A stretch of DNA of 64,000 nt, from contig OU612071.1 in the NCBI GenBank assembly GCA_914767715.1, positions 21,139,681-21,203,680 on the forward strand, given 5' to 3'. Below, piece by piece: positions 12,501 to 23,824 of the stretch. Under the pieces are notes generated by a model. It was not told where the DNA came from. It worked only from the letters and a program-made list of their open reading frames with translations, and made no database searches. Positions within the stretch are counted from its first letter, which is position 1, and each line of letters begins with the position of its first letter. The position numbers and the translations under genes are program-made. The stretch comes from Membranipora membranacea (Eukaryota > Bryozoa > Gymnolaemata > Cheilostomatida > Membraniporidae).

Positions 12501-15200
12501 AGTGGTTTGCATTGAGAAATAAAGTTGAGCAACAACATTGCCCGCTGCCTCAACACAAACTGAAGCTGTCAATATCTGCCCAAGACAAAAGTCACCCCGA
12601 TGAAATCACAACAAGACCCAAGCTGGCGCACCCATGTCTGATTCAGAATAAAAACATCCCTTTGTAACACAATATTGCCGCCAGGGCAGTGCAGAGGAAG
12701 ACATCAAGAGGCTTTCGGTTAAGCTTTATAAACACTTGGTGTTGAAATTGATTGCACAATTGAATCATCTTCTCTAAAAAAAATCATATTGGATATAATG
12801 TTATCAACCTGCTGTTAACCAATTTTAATTTGTATATCTAAACTCATTTCGTTTGTTTTAAATAACAGCTGATTCATCTTACAAAATTTTCACATCGCTA
12901 TAAATCTAGGACACTACTGCTAGATGATGCTTACCCAATTAAGATGTAGCTTTCAGAAATCAAATTATTACAGTAACTTCATATTTGCTACCCTCATTGC
13001 ATCCCCCACTTGTTTGAAACTCATTTGTCATCTGGTGTGTGATTTCAATTGTCAATAATTCAATCAGATTTTTAACATTTTGATATCATTCTGTATCAAA
13101 AACAAGTTTTGTACATCATGAGATCTCAATGGAGGAATTGGAAGAGCAGTATGTCTGTATTGGTATAGTACCAACAGGCGGTAGGAATCAACGGACCAGT
13201 AGTAAACTCTTCGACATTTATTACTGCATCGTGCTAAAATTATGACAATGAAGACAAATAAAAGCAAGAAATTTAAATAGAAATCTATGACAATTTATAA
13301 CCATGATCTGAAAATTTACAATTCAACATTTTTAAAAAGATTTTAATTACAGTTCTTAAAGCAATAAAATTATCTGAACTTACATTAAAGCTACTGCCGG
13401 ATATGGCACCTAGCCAGATACTTCTACATATTATCTTGATACGTTGTATATATCTGCAAGGAATAAGGATAATTATAATAATGATACAACTAATTATTAC
13501 TGCTAAGTCATATTTATGAGCCGATTTAACCAACCGAGAAAGAACCGGTACTAAAAACTGTAACCACGACATCCCAAGATTAAGTTCAAGTAAAACAATA
13601 ATGACGCTATAATAAATTTTACTTCCATTATTTCTGTAGTAAGTTAAAGAAACTTGGCTCCAAGGCCGTGTAAAATGCCAGTAAAATATAGATAATATTA
13701 TTCCGATTACATTGTCGTCTATTTGCGGCAGAAATATAAGATTCTATTCAGATCAGAGAGAATGCTGCTTGTCGGTCAGAACTCTCAGGCGAAACTGTTG
13801 ATCAAAACAAGGGCATAGAAGATTAAAGATGATTCATGCCCAAAATGGGAATAAAAGACATAAAATGTGTACCGAAATTGGAACACGTAGGTGAGCCCTA
13901 CCCGAATCTTGCAAAAATGTTTCCCTTGTTCCTCCTAAAGTCAATGGCATACGCAAGGTCTTGAATGTGGAGCAGATTAACTATCAGCATAGCGGTTTAC
14001 GCTAGAAAATTACGATTGAATCTTTGGTTATGTTTCACTGATCTTTTGATTTATTCGAGACCGTAAAATCTAAAATGTATGACGACAATTTAGAAAAATT
14101 GCTCAAAAAATGTTATCATGATAAACTTGTACATCAAGTCGTGAAAATGATTATCAAAATTATCCAAGTATTGTGAAAACTATCAATTAAGCATTATTTA
14201 GTGGTTAACCCAAGGAGCTGATATCGCAAGAAAAAGTGTTATATATAAATGTTTAAAAACACACCTTTTCCCGTCTTCCTCCTCGTTGAGGTCTCACAAG
14301 TTGGTAAAATGAACTTGTCTTTTGGTAAAAGCACGTCTATTTAAGTCTGAATATTATTACGCACTGCCAGGTCAAACGGTGGATATGCATGACACAAACA
14401 CAGGGCACAGCACAAGATTGGTCACTCAAGATGGTCCGACCCTCAAAACGCCAATCACAAACCAGGCGACATTGCAACCACAAGAGACACCGGTTCTTTG
14501 TCACAACCACCAAAGCAGCCCACAAACTGCAGACCCATCAAAACAAATCCAAATAACCACCAGTCCAAGCACAATAGGCCATTATTGCCACAAGAATACC
14601 ACACTTTGGTCACAAATGTTACTGTATTCAAAACAAGATAAATTAGCTAAATAACATTCTGTTCAATTGAATTAACATTAATGTGAATCATTGATAACAA
14701 TTTTTGAGCTCCCTTCATGGATTCCTACAATCAGCCTTAACTCTTCCATCGGGTTGTCCGTGTATCTCATCAGCATTGCACATGATAATATCCCCGATTC
14801 CGAAAATAGCTTTTCTGGCTTTACTTCCAAAACCATAATACATCAGTCTCATGTTTTGTGATTATTGCTGTTGTGACTAGTGGAATTAATTTAGTTTGGC
14901 CCTTTTTTACTCGTTGCCGATGCAATTAACTTGATAACTTTCTAGAGTAGAGTAGAGTAGTCATGCCATATTGCATACTTCCTGTTGGTTATCTTAGTAT
15001 TCAGGCCTTCGATGTAAGCTGCCTTTACTGTTGTACCTGAAATGAGGAGGGTCAATGGCTGCAGTTTATTTGAATACAATTTTCCTCTCATCTATTCATT
15101 AACTTCTAAGTAAGGGAAGAAAGAAATTTTTTCGATTACATTATGGTCATCTACACCTTCAAGCTACTTTCTTCAGGCTTTTTTTACCGTTTTCTTCCAG
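9535..15200. other. No gene recognised
   Basis: Many short open frames on both strands but no motif, repeat domain or splice-consistent exon chain I can defend. The frame at 14322-14654 (plus, 110 codons) is Thr/Gln/His-rich with no recognisable domain. The short pentamer run GTAGA near 14945-14960 is trivial. Confidence 0.5.
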
Positions 15201-15205
15201 ACCTG

Positions 15206-15470
15206 ACTTGGCCAGTGCAAACAATTAGTGTGTGGGATCGGGTTTTCTAAGCGCTCCCTCCTGTTCCTGCTCTCTCAATGACTTGTCCATAATGCTGTGA
15301 TGGGAGTATGCTCTGCCTTCAACTCGTACCTCTATTCTGACCATATGTCAGATCTTCATTGTGTTCACAGACTCCAATTCAGGCTTGACCAGTGCAAATG
15401 AGTAGTGCACCCTCAATGACTTCAAGTTGTACCTCTGTTCGGACCATACACTCAGATCTTTAGTATATTT
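15206..15470. repeat. Imperfect direct repeat, ~170 bp period
   Basis: Two degraded copies share GACCAGTGCAAA..AGTAGTG (first copy GGCCAGTGCAAACAATTAGTG), then CTCAATGACTT and GT(A)CCTCT.TTC.GACCATA, then TCAGATCTT. Too diverged to date or to assign to a family. Confidence 0.6.
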
Positions 15471-15618
15471 ATGGACATGTTATAGGTACTATTGCAGTTC
15501 CAATGTCTATCTCCCCATATAGAACCATTTTATTTGTCAAACATTTACGCCATCCATATCTATCCGTCTGTTTATTATCCGGGCTCTGACAGTATCTGAT
15601 ATGGGTGCACACAGTCCC

Positions 15619-15990
15619 TTATCTATCCCAAATGCTTTTAGGACTTTGTCCTCCATTCATTGCAATTTTGCTATCCTCTTGGGGGACAATGCATCTTTCT
15701 GCGAGATGAGACCATACAGGATTTGATGTTACATCAAGTTTCACCTTGACAGCTCGATCAAACAGGAAGTTGTCATGTTTGATCTCATAATGAAACAAAT
15801 TTTTTTTGCTAACATTTGCCATACTCTGGTAGCTGAGGATGTTGGACAGAATTGCCTTTTTTGTATCTGAGGCTATCCTCTCACCTTCAGTATCGACTGT
15901 GTCTTTTATTTGAGCAGATGTTACCCTCAATTGGACCATAAATTTCGTCTCAAAATCTGGGTCAATTTTTCTCTGTTTTTTTTTTAACAC
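15619..15990 (-). CDS. Unrecognised open frame, 123 codons
   Basis: A long frame for this AT-rich context. It is Lys/Asp-rich and soluble in character, with no membrane segment, zinc ligands or motif I recognise. It lies about 250 bp from the left inverted arm of the P-like element and on the same strand as its transposase fragment, but nothing shows they belong together. It opens in a poly-Lys stretch encoded by a T-run on the plus strand, so the true start is uncertain and it may be an exon or relic. Confidence 0.3.
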   Translation of the reverse strand: MLKKKQRKIDPDFETKFMVQLRVTSAQIKDTVDTEGERIASDTKKAILSNILSYQSMANVSKKNLFHYEIKHDNFLFDRAVKVKLDVTSNPVWSHLAERCIVPQEDSKIAMNGGQSPKSIWDR

Positions 15991-16245
15991 AGTGCAGCAG
16001 GACCTTCGATTTAACGATTATTCCTATAACTGAGTCCTGGTAACCTAATTGCTGCTTAACTGTTTACTCGGAGCACACAGTAGATTGCACTGTTCGGTTT
16101 CTTGATGCATGCCAGACAATATTATAGGAATGATCCAGCCTTTCCTCCAACTTCAGTTTGTTCCTGCTTGTAGTACTAAATTGTCGCAGGAAGTTTACCT
16201 TACCGTTGGAGCTGTCGACATATTTATGATTTTCTGTAGAAAAAA

Positions 16246-16600
16246 ATGAGAATTATACATAGACCTACTAATAATAAACCTAGACAGGTGACAGATATAG
16301 AGCTTATACAGTGAGCAGTGAGGCCTATAATAACTGGAATTCCCCAATGACACAACGTTACTGTGTTGTGCACAGTGCATGCTGCAATGAATGGTTTTAC
16401 TATATGAGCGTGACTGATTATTATCTATAATGGCATTTTTCCCATAGAGATATCGTAGACCGATGCCTACAAGTTAATTTTATCTGAATGGTGATGTACC
16501 AAGCAACGCCATAGTCTCTGAATATTTTCTCTAGCTTAAATATTGAAGGAGAAGCGACCATTAGAAGTCGGCAATATCTGTAAACGTATTGGTTGTAATA
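16246..16600 (+). repeat. Left inverted arm of a P-like element
   Basis: The reverse complement of 18340-18675 matches this segment. Shared blocks include ACTAATAATAAACCTAGACA, GGAATTCCCCAATGACA, CGTTACTGTGTTGTGCACAG, CAATGAATGGTTTTACTAT and GCCTACAAGTTAATTTTATC. Similarity is roughly 85-90% with small indels, so arms of this length are not a chance match. The P-type transposase relic lies between the arms. Confidence 0.85.
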
Positions 16601-16702
16601 ATAAATGAGAAGTATTATTCTTATTATGCAACTGAACATCCAGAAGTACCACTAGAAGTACGAGTTGCGTACTTTATATCATGATATGCATAGATAGACC
16701 AG

Positions 16703-17164
16703 TTACTGATGCTGAAATATTACCAATCTATTGAGTTTAGATCGGATATTTTCATTTTTCTCTGATTTTATCTTCTGGGTTTCGTAATGAACTCGTATCA
16801 TTATGTATCGGTGGATAAGGGAACTGATTGTTGAAGTGGAATGCACAGCACATTTCATAAATCCATGCAAATTTCCTAAAAGAAAATGGTTGAGGACTCT
16901 GTTTCGGGTTTTGATAAGTATGTTTGTGTCAACACCATTGCATGTTATATAATTGCGGAGCAGTTGCTCGCTCACTACGAAGAGCTCCTTTGTGTTGGGA
17001 GAAAGTACAACAAGCCCGCCCCTATTCTTGACGGACACCAGTGTAGTATCATCATTCGGGTCGTTAGTGTCTGTATCTATAAGTGAATCTCTACAGTCTG
17101 AACAACTAACAGTTTTGTCGAGCGGATGACATACCCTCCTACAAAGTAATCGAATAAGCCCATT
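16703..17164 (-). pseudogene. P-element/THAP9-type transposase, C-terminal fragment
   Basis: About 153 open codons on the minus strand, with a stop in frame just upstream, so only the end of the protein remains in this frame. It starts 'NGLIRLLCRR', then CSDCRDSL, then NRGGLVVLSPNTKELF, and closes with 'IRSKLNRLVIFQHQ' after 'YIMIRVHYETQ'. This order (a G-(I/V)-R-L helix, a Cys pair, a K/N-R-G-G-L..PS block, then a basic '(R/H)LHY...' tail ending 'L.(I/L)F..Q') is what I know from the C-terminal part of animal P-element-like transposases. The catalytic core and THAP domain are not recognisable here. A plausible minus-strand splice donor (GGTAAGTC) lies at about 17520, preceded by an open exon-like stretch, but I cannot link it. 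The assignment is from memory of the family. Confidence 0.55.
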
Positions 17165-18159
17165 CAATCAATGTTGGTCCCTACAGAAGGTGAGGTTTAT
17201 GCATGTGGTAATTTTCTAAATCTAGAAGGGTGGTTAGTACTAGTTGCAGATCTTTCATGAGTGAAAAAAAAGTAAACTAAACTTAGAATCATACCAGAAC
17301 ATTATGTTTGGGGTTTTTGTTACACCCCCGTCATAAGAAACGTCAAGTCCAAGCCTCTTAAAATTTTTAGCAACACTATCTTGCTTTTGTTAGTTTTTTC
17401 AATATTTAGCTTGTTGTGTGATTTGAAAATTTAAAAGGAGTATAAATTTCAAATGAAAGTTTGCTGTTATAAAACTAAGCAACTGAAATGTTATTTATGC
17501 TAATTGGGGCCATGACTTACCGATGTAGTCTGCTATGTCGATGATGGGTTTTGTTATGGTGAGATCCAACCGTCCTCCTTCATCCTCAAAGCCAAAAGCA
17601 CAGCAGCAGTGTCGACTACTTTCACTGGACTGTCAAATTGAGAAACTCATAAACATCACATCAATCTTTCTCCTACTTTGCGAAAGTGAAAAAAGAGCAT
17701 AATGTCGCGCCTGTCATTGCCACCTTTACCTGACAGTATTGAAAAGTAGAGCATACCATACCATGGAACTGAAACAAATTAAAACACAAGTATAGTTATG
17801 AATCTTATCTTACCGATTGCGATGTTGATGCCATGTCAGGTGTGCAAGAAATCCACTGAGCAACTTGACAGTTTAGTCTCAATAAGGCAAAGCCCACCAA
17901 TGAAGAGTATGTAAAAATTAAGCTAACCCAAAATCCTACAGCGATAACTTTCAACATCATGCTACTTATGGGGACATGTCACAAACCCCTTGAGCTACAA
18001 TACAGATGGACACAGCATGTGCAAAGTTGACCAAGGTTATAGCTATTTTTAGCTAGACATGCTTTGAGTCATCAACTGATTGCAGCACACCCACATGGTA
18101 AGGCCTGTGTCTTTCAGAACGCATAAACAAATATTTTCATGCAACAGTCAGCCATTGAG

Positions 18160-18500
18160 TCATGATATTTCCGACTTCCAATGGACGTAACTCTCTCAAT
18201 ATTTGAGTCAGATACAAAATTCAAAGACTTACAGCTGGCTTGGTCCATCACATTTCACATGAAATTAACTTGCTTGCATAATTTCTCGATGAATCTGTGA
18301 GAAAAATGCTATTTTCTTGCTGCAATGCTTAAATAATGTATCACCGTTTACAGATATTGCTTGGTTCTAATGGTCGTAACTCATTTAATATTTGAGCTAG
18401 AGAAAAAATTCAGAGACCATGACGTTGCTTGTTACATCACCCTCCAGATAAAATTAACTTGTAGGCATCAGTCTTCGATATCTCTATGAGAAAAATGACA
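18160..18500. repeat. Tandem pair inside the right arm of the P-like element
   Basis: Two diverged units of about 175 bp (about 18160-18320 and 18345-18500). Each has T.GTCGTAACTC followed by CAATATTTGAG or TAATATTTGAG, then AAAATTCA.AGAC, AAATTAACTTG and TGTGAGAAAAATG or TATGAGAAAAATG. Only the second unit is matched by the left arm, so the first is an extra subterminal copy. Confidence 0.65.
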
Positions 18501-18675
18501 TTATAGCTAATAATCAGTCATGCTCATAATAGTAAAACCATTCATTGCAGCGCTTACTGTGCACAACACAGTAACGTTATGTCATTGGGGAATTCCGGTT
18601 ATTATAGGCCTCACTTCAGCTGCGCAGGTCACCTGTCTAGGTTTATTATTAGTATGTCTATGGAATTATAATACC
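18340..18675 (-). repeat. Right inverted arm of a P-like element
   Basis: Inverted partner of 16246-16600. The outer edges fall near 16246 and 18675, giving a ~2.4 kb unit. I could not find a convincing flanking target duplication, so the exact ends are uncertain. Confidence 0.85.
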
Positions 18676-18679
18676 AGAA

Positions 18680-20400
18680 CGCATGACGACTTTTTTCAAA
18701 TTGCATGTTAATATATGCAAACTCAAACGCTAGCGGTGTGAAGTGAAATATGTCAGTTAATGTTTGAATTATTGTTACCAGTTTTTGTCCTGCGATCGTT
18801 AGTTTCGTGACTTACGTTTGCCTCAGCTGTTGTTTTTGTCCTTTTCTTAGTCTCTAATAAGAGCTCTCACAGATATCTTCTATCACTTCTGAATAGTTTA
18901 AATGCATCCTTGGTATATTGGTATCCTGCACTAGTGTTGTTTAAGCTATAGCCATAGTGCAAAATTTTAGTACTAAATAGTAGTTAGAATCAGCTGACTG
19001 GATGAATTATTATGTAATGCAGCACAGCTACATTTTTATGCTTCTGCAGTTGTTTTAGATATCAAGTGAAGGCAATGTTGGATCCTGCTAATAGTGTAAC
19101 CAGTAACCTGACAAAGACTGAGCTCATATCATGATTTTACAATGCCAATTAATGTTATAATATTGAGCCAACCACATACATCATTGCGTAAACAAAAATG
19201 CTGCTGTGGCAGAAACTTCTATGCGGCTTATTTGTGGTATGCTTAATATACTATACAAAGTTTTAGAGCGGTAGCAAACTTCTTGAGTTATAAAACTCCT
19301 TTAATTTTTCAACGTTTGGTTTGAGGTTGCGTAACGATTTTTTCTCATCATCAATGAATGTGGATTGAGACTAAGTTTTAAACAAAAAAAAGGTTAAAAA
19401 TCTTCTGTAAACAAAATGAATTAGGATCATTCAATATTTTTGGCAGGAGGAGATAAAGATTCCTATTTATGACACTGAGTATGAGTCGGGTTGGTTGTAT
19501 CAGACTCAACTGGATCTTTAGGATCCTGTTGAGAGTTTGTCTGTAGCAGATTTATAGTAGGCCTATTTGGAAGATTAATTTGACCCAGTGTTATAACGGG
19601 CATATCAAATGAATAGGTTCGGTCTCCTAGAGGGTTTATCAAATTAGTCCCAAGCTCCAAAGTTGAGACTGTGCACATTTCAAAAAAATACAATCATCTA
19701 ATTTTAGCAAGTGACTATATTTATATATTTGTATAACTGTATGATCATCATGAAAATTATCAATTAGGTTTCTTTCCCTTCAGGCCTGTTGCCAAACTGT
19801 CAATATGGCGGACATTCTGCAATTCACTTAATTTGCCTATATTTGCCAATTTTTTCTCCTGAATTCATATTGGAAGAAGGTTATGGGCTGCAGATATTGT
19901 TCTATCTTTGATCCTTCAACTCAAGAATCAAAAACCAATCCAACATTCTCACAATCCGAAATACATCATTTTGTTAATTATAATACTGAATAACAACTGA
20001 TCTACTGACATACTGCTGATATTTTGTATCATCCTTTTTTAGTTGCTCGTCGTGCCTCATGAGCTCCTCTGGAGATTCCAGAGGGCTCTCAAACATGTCC
20101 AGTATGTTTCTGTCGACTGCAGAGCAAATGCTACTCTCTCCTCTCTCAAGGTGTCTGATTATGTTGTTAAACTTAATGACAGGGTTGATAAGCAACCCTA
20201 GAGACGAAGAATAATAATCCAACCTACCATTCATGAAGTTATTTACGCGCCGTGCATGTGATTTTTTTTCAAATTTATTTGAATGATTTTGCCATTATCC
20301 CTTGTCATGGCATTATCCAATTATAGCTAAATAGAGCAATGGTTCCTTTCTCTTCGACGATTCCGCTTCTAATAGGTGCAACATAGAATCCCGAATCCAT
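18680..20400. other. No gene recognised
   Basis: Contains an open minus-strand frame at 19974-20234 (86 codons, acidic, with 'LDMFESPLESPEELMRHDE') that I cannot assign. A 28 bp block in it (near 20182-20210, AAGCAACCCTAGAGACGAAG) recurs almost exactly at 20592-20620. Confidence 0.45.
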
Positions 20401-20409
20401 GATATGGTA

Positions 20410-20450
20410 GGAGATTTATTATTTATTTATTTATTTATTACTGGTTAAAA
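20410..20450 (-). repeat. (AAAT)n tract, possible retroelement 3' tail
   Basis: TTATTTATTTATTTATTTATT on the plus strand, i.e. TAAATAAATAAATAAA on the minus strand. Many LINE and SINE copies end in such a tail. No coding remnant is recognisable upstream on the minus strand, so the retroelement reading is only a suggestion. Confidence 0.4.
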
Positions 20451-20749
20451 ATTGTAACAAAAAGTAGATGTTGATACAAATGAGGAAGACATACACATAC
20501 ATACCAATATTACATTCCACAAAGTTGTCACATCGATAAAAGTGGCAGGACTCAAAATTTAAGGAAGAGCTCCAAAACTACATGTAGTTCCTAAAGGTTG
20601 ATCAGCAACCCTAGAGAGGAAGAATGAAAACAATGAAATCAATAACAACCATATGTTTTTTACCATGCTACAACCGAATACAAGGTTTCTTTTTTTCAGT
20701 AAGAATTCCGAAGCACACCTCTGTCCTGTATGTGAGGGAAGTCTTCGGT

Positions 20750-21745
20750 CTGCTCGATGAATTATTTTGCCTGAATGTTTTGGTGACAGCACAAAGAAGC
20801 AAGAAATTTGTGTCTAACCATACCAAAGTCTTGTTTCAAAATATATTATAAATTACAAAAAGTCAAGAAAGGTCATCTGTACTTCAGGTTGATTTATATA
20901 ATAGTGGCTTAACTATTTATTAATATTTAAAGGACCAGAAAGCGACAAATTATCAATAAATGTTGTGACTTTGATGACCAATCAGACTCCAGAGTTTTCT
21001 GTTGTAGTTGATTTGGATGACAGGATGTATGTCATTGTAAAAGCAATCTGCGAAGGATTTTAGTTGGTACTTTCTTGCAACTGTGAGGGGGGATATTCAT
21101 GAAGTTAAATGTGAGGCTACCTGTGATTTTAGCTATCTGGTGTTTTGATTCCGATCGAATGTCTGCAGAGTTTTTGGAGGCAGTCCTTTGCACGAATAGC
21201 TTCTCTGCAATGGCATAGTTTGTGTTGCTTGGGAGTGAGTGGGTTCTCAGGACACAGCTTCATAAATAGCAAGTGATGTTCCTTATCTCGATGATCTAAA
21301 AAGTGAGTTGATTCTGTGCTGTGAAAGAGCGGAACGCAAGAGAGCTGACAGCAGAAAGTAATCTGTTGTAAAATTCCAATTCCTCAAAGTCTTCGTTTAT
21401 GTAGATCCAAGTCATAACTGGGAACATACACCACGTGGTGGATGCAGATTGCTTCATTATTGTTTTTCCTCGAATTTCGAAGGAAGGCGGGGCTGATTAG
21501 TCTGATTACGTCAGTATATCTATAGTTGAAGGAATTATTTTGCCTGCACTTTGGTGTTGGCAGTATGAGACTGCAAAAAGAGACAAACGTTTTTTTTTCA
21601 AAGAATAAGAGATTAAAAAATTACAAAAATTATAAAAAAAATTCATCTGTACTCCAGCTCAATCAATATAATAGACGCTTAGGTATTTATTTATTTATGC
21701 AGAAAACGACAACTTATCAGTAAATGCTGTGACTATGCTGTTTGA
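20750..21745. repeat. Diverged direct repeat pair, ~210 bp units 780 bp apart
   Basis: Units at about 20755-20975 and 21530-21735 share GAATTATTTTGCCTG, then a CATCTGTACTTCAG or CATCTGTACTCCAG block, ATATAATAG.., TATTTATT, and GACAA.TTATCA.TAAATG.TGTGAC. Similarity is perhaps 70-75%, so these look like old copies of one family. Confidence 0.6.
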
Positions 21746-22044
21746 TGTTTGATGTTTGATTTTAAGCCTGCATAGTACTGTACCAAGGTCATTGAGATTA
21801 TTTAACTGGTAATGAGTTGCCAGAAAATGATTCAGGCTGAAAAATGCAGCAAAAGGTCCTGCAGTTGTGTGATCTGAAACTGTTTCTACTACTTGATTGT
21901 CAGCCATGTAATCAAGATATGGCATTAAAGCTGACTCATGTTTCCACTCATTGGAAATGCCCAGTTTATTTTTTGTCTATGAAATGAACAGCAGCTGTGG
22001 TCATGTTATGTATTGTTTGGCTCCCAATTTTCTATATCATAAGT

Positions 22045-22485
22045 GCACAAAGCAGGCGCCCACCTTTATTTGTTGGTTTCGGATTCACATTCTTGGTCTG
22101 AGAGAAATCCTCATTCACCAAAAATTGTGGTGAGCACAGGGAGATTGTCAACCAAGTCAAGTGCTGTTTGTGGTTAAATTTGATCTTGTAGTCTGTCTGC
22201 CATTTATATTACAAACTGCTCCCCATATGGTGGTCTTCGGTGTTGCTTCTGTATCTATGCTCCATCAGCAGATCGAAAATTCTGCGTACTTACCTCTGGC
22301 AAAGTTGAGTAATATGAAAAGGCACTGTTTGTTAACAGCAGTGGTACAGTTTTCGCCTTTTCAGCCTTTGACAGATGACAGAACGGTTTTTCATTGCTAA
22401 AATCTGCCCGCATTAACTTTGAGGCAGAAAGGGAGGTCTTCCATCCCTTAAAGAAAGGGATTTTTTTATATTTTTGGGCCACCAC
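22045..22485 (-). pseudogene. Internally deleted Ty3/gypsy relic (gag-like piece plus RNase H-integrase spacer)
   Basis: On the minus strand, 22255-22485 is an open stretch (KIPFFKGW, then HLSKAEKAKTVPLLLTNSAF and YYSTLPEV) with the pattern of a gypsy Gag N-terminal region: P-F-x-G, a W, an aliphatic run, A-x-x-Y-x-x-L. Immediately downstream, 22045-22160 matches at nucleotide level the spacer between RNase H and integrase of the element at 35-37 kb: shared CACAGG.AG.TTGTCAAC and CAAAATTGTGG.GAGCACAG, compared with 35820-35870. Gag-side and pol-side pieces keep the same orientation and order with most of pol missing, so this is a deletion derivative of the same family. Confidence 0.6.
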
Positions 22486-22489
22486 ACAT

Positions 22490-23420
22490 GGTTACTTGAT
22501 CAGTGTCTCGTTGAGAAATTGCCAATGGCATGAATCTGCCGACAATGCACAACTAACAGGCTTTGGGGAATGGTTTCTAGCTATGCTGAGATGAAGTGGC
22601 TTTGATCGTCGAGCAGATAAAGAATATCAATTATCAATTATATTTATACATAATATTATAACTGCAAATGTATGTAAAAAACCTTAAAGAAAATCGTAAT
22701 AATTATAATAATTCAAGCTGGCATATTTTTGTTATTTCACATTTCTGTGCTGACAGCACAGCCCCAAATTTTCAAAATCACCAGGATAACCCCATGAAAA
22801 GCTGTAAAATTGCAATGTCAAAGCCATAAACCATTTACAATACCAATAACACACATGTAGGGGGGGGGGGCAATAAACTGTATGGGACATAATAAGAAAC
22901 AACAAAAGAAAATACATGTAACAGAAGACCAAAATCTTAATCAAAGACTAACCATTTCAATGAACAGCATTCACCATCACTTAAGAGCATTATAATGAGT
23001 CCGTTGAAGTGTCGGTGGCAGGAGAAAATCTTCACCAAACACGCTGACTGAAAAAAAAAGGAACCCACATAGGACAACGGTGACTGGGGTGGTGGTGGGG
23101 GTGGTGGATGAAACGGGAAACGACTTGGTTGGTATGTGAATGTATGATGATGTATGGGCAGAGCAGGCAAATCCTCCATCTGTGAGCCCGTGTCTGCCAT
23201 GCTCCTAGGCTGCGTGTCAGTAACTGAGATGTAATTTTCAGCGCGGATGGCGACGAGACCCTGTCACGGCATAGTCATAAACATGACTGGTCTATCATCC
23301 ACTCCATATTCGATGAGTATATACACTCTTTTTACAATTTCTAAAATAAAAATATGATTTCGTTCATTCCAGGCGTTGTCATGTCCCTCCCCATGTCATG
23401 TCATGGGGAAGAATTTCGTG
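22490..23420. other. No gene; poly-G and GGT-rich tracts
   Basis: Holds a G10 run at about 22861-22870 and a GGGGTGGTGGTGGGGGTGGTGG tract at 23088-23109. No coding signal. Confidence 0.5.
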
Positions 23421-23424
23421 TAAC

Positions 23425-23820
23425 ACAAAAACTTATCAAGTAAGGTTATCCCCCTGATTTAATAACACAAAAAGATACTAATTAAGGTTATCTGCCCCTG
23501 ATTTGAATCATGAAACTTATTAAGCAACGTTATCTGCTCCTGATTATAATTATTAAACATACTAAGCAAGGATTAAACAGTTCAATTTTGCACCACAGTC
23601 TTCTCATCACGGTCTTCTGTACACATGTACACACATACACATGTACTCGCGTTTGTATCCAAGAGAGTGTAACTCCTGCATATTCAATTGAATTTATATT
23701 ATATATTCAGTACTAGACACTCATCTGATTACGGTCCTCTGTACACATGTACACACTTACACAGGTACTCAGGTTTGAATCCAAGACAGCGTAGTAGTCA
23801 ACGGACTATATATCAAATCG
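23425..23820 (+). repeat. Composite repeat copy 1: head plus ~2 tandem units
   Basis: The head (about 23425-23600) starts TTTCGTGTAACACAAAAACT and contains about three ~43 bp subrepeats built on AAACTTATTAAGCAA.GTTATCTGC.CCTGATT. It runs into tandem units carrying CTAGACACTCATCT, TGTACACATGTACACAC, AGGTTTGAATCCAAGA and TAACTCCTGCATATT. Only about two units follow before the match ends near 23800. The same head-plus-units order recurs at 25768-26765. Confidence 0.85.
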
Positions 23821-23824
23821 AAGC

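Noticed and set aside
14322-14654. 110-codon Thr/Gln/His-rich plus frame
   Set aside because: Low-complexity composition, an opposite-strand frame also open, no domain.
20182-20620. Two near-identical 28 bp blocks as a target-site duplication around an (AAAT)n-tailed retroelement
   Set aside because: The tail (20410) does not abut the left block, and 28 bp would be long for a TSD with two or three mismatches. More likely a small duplication.
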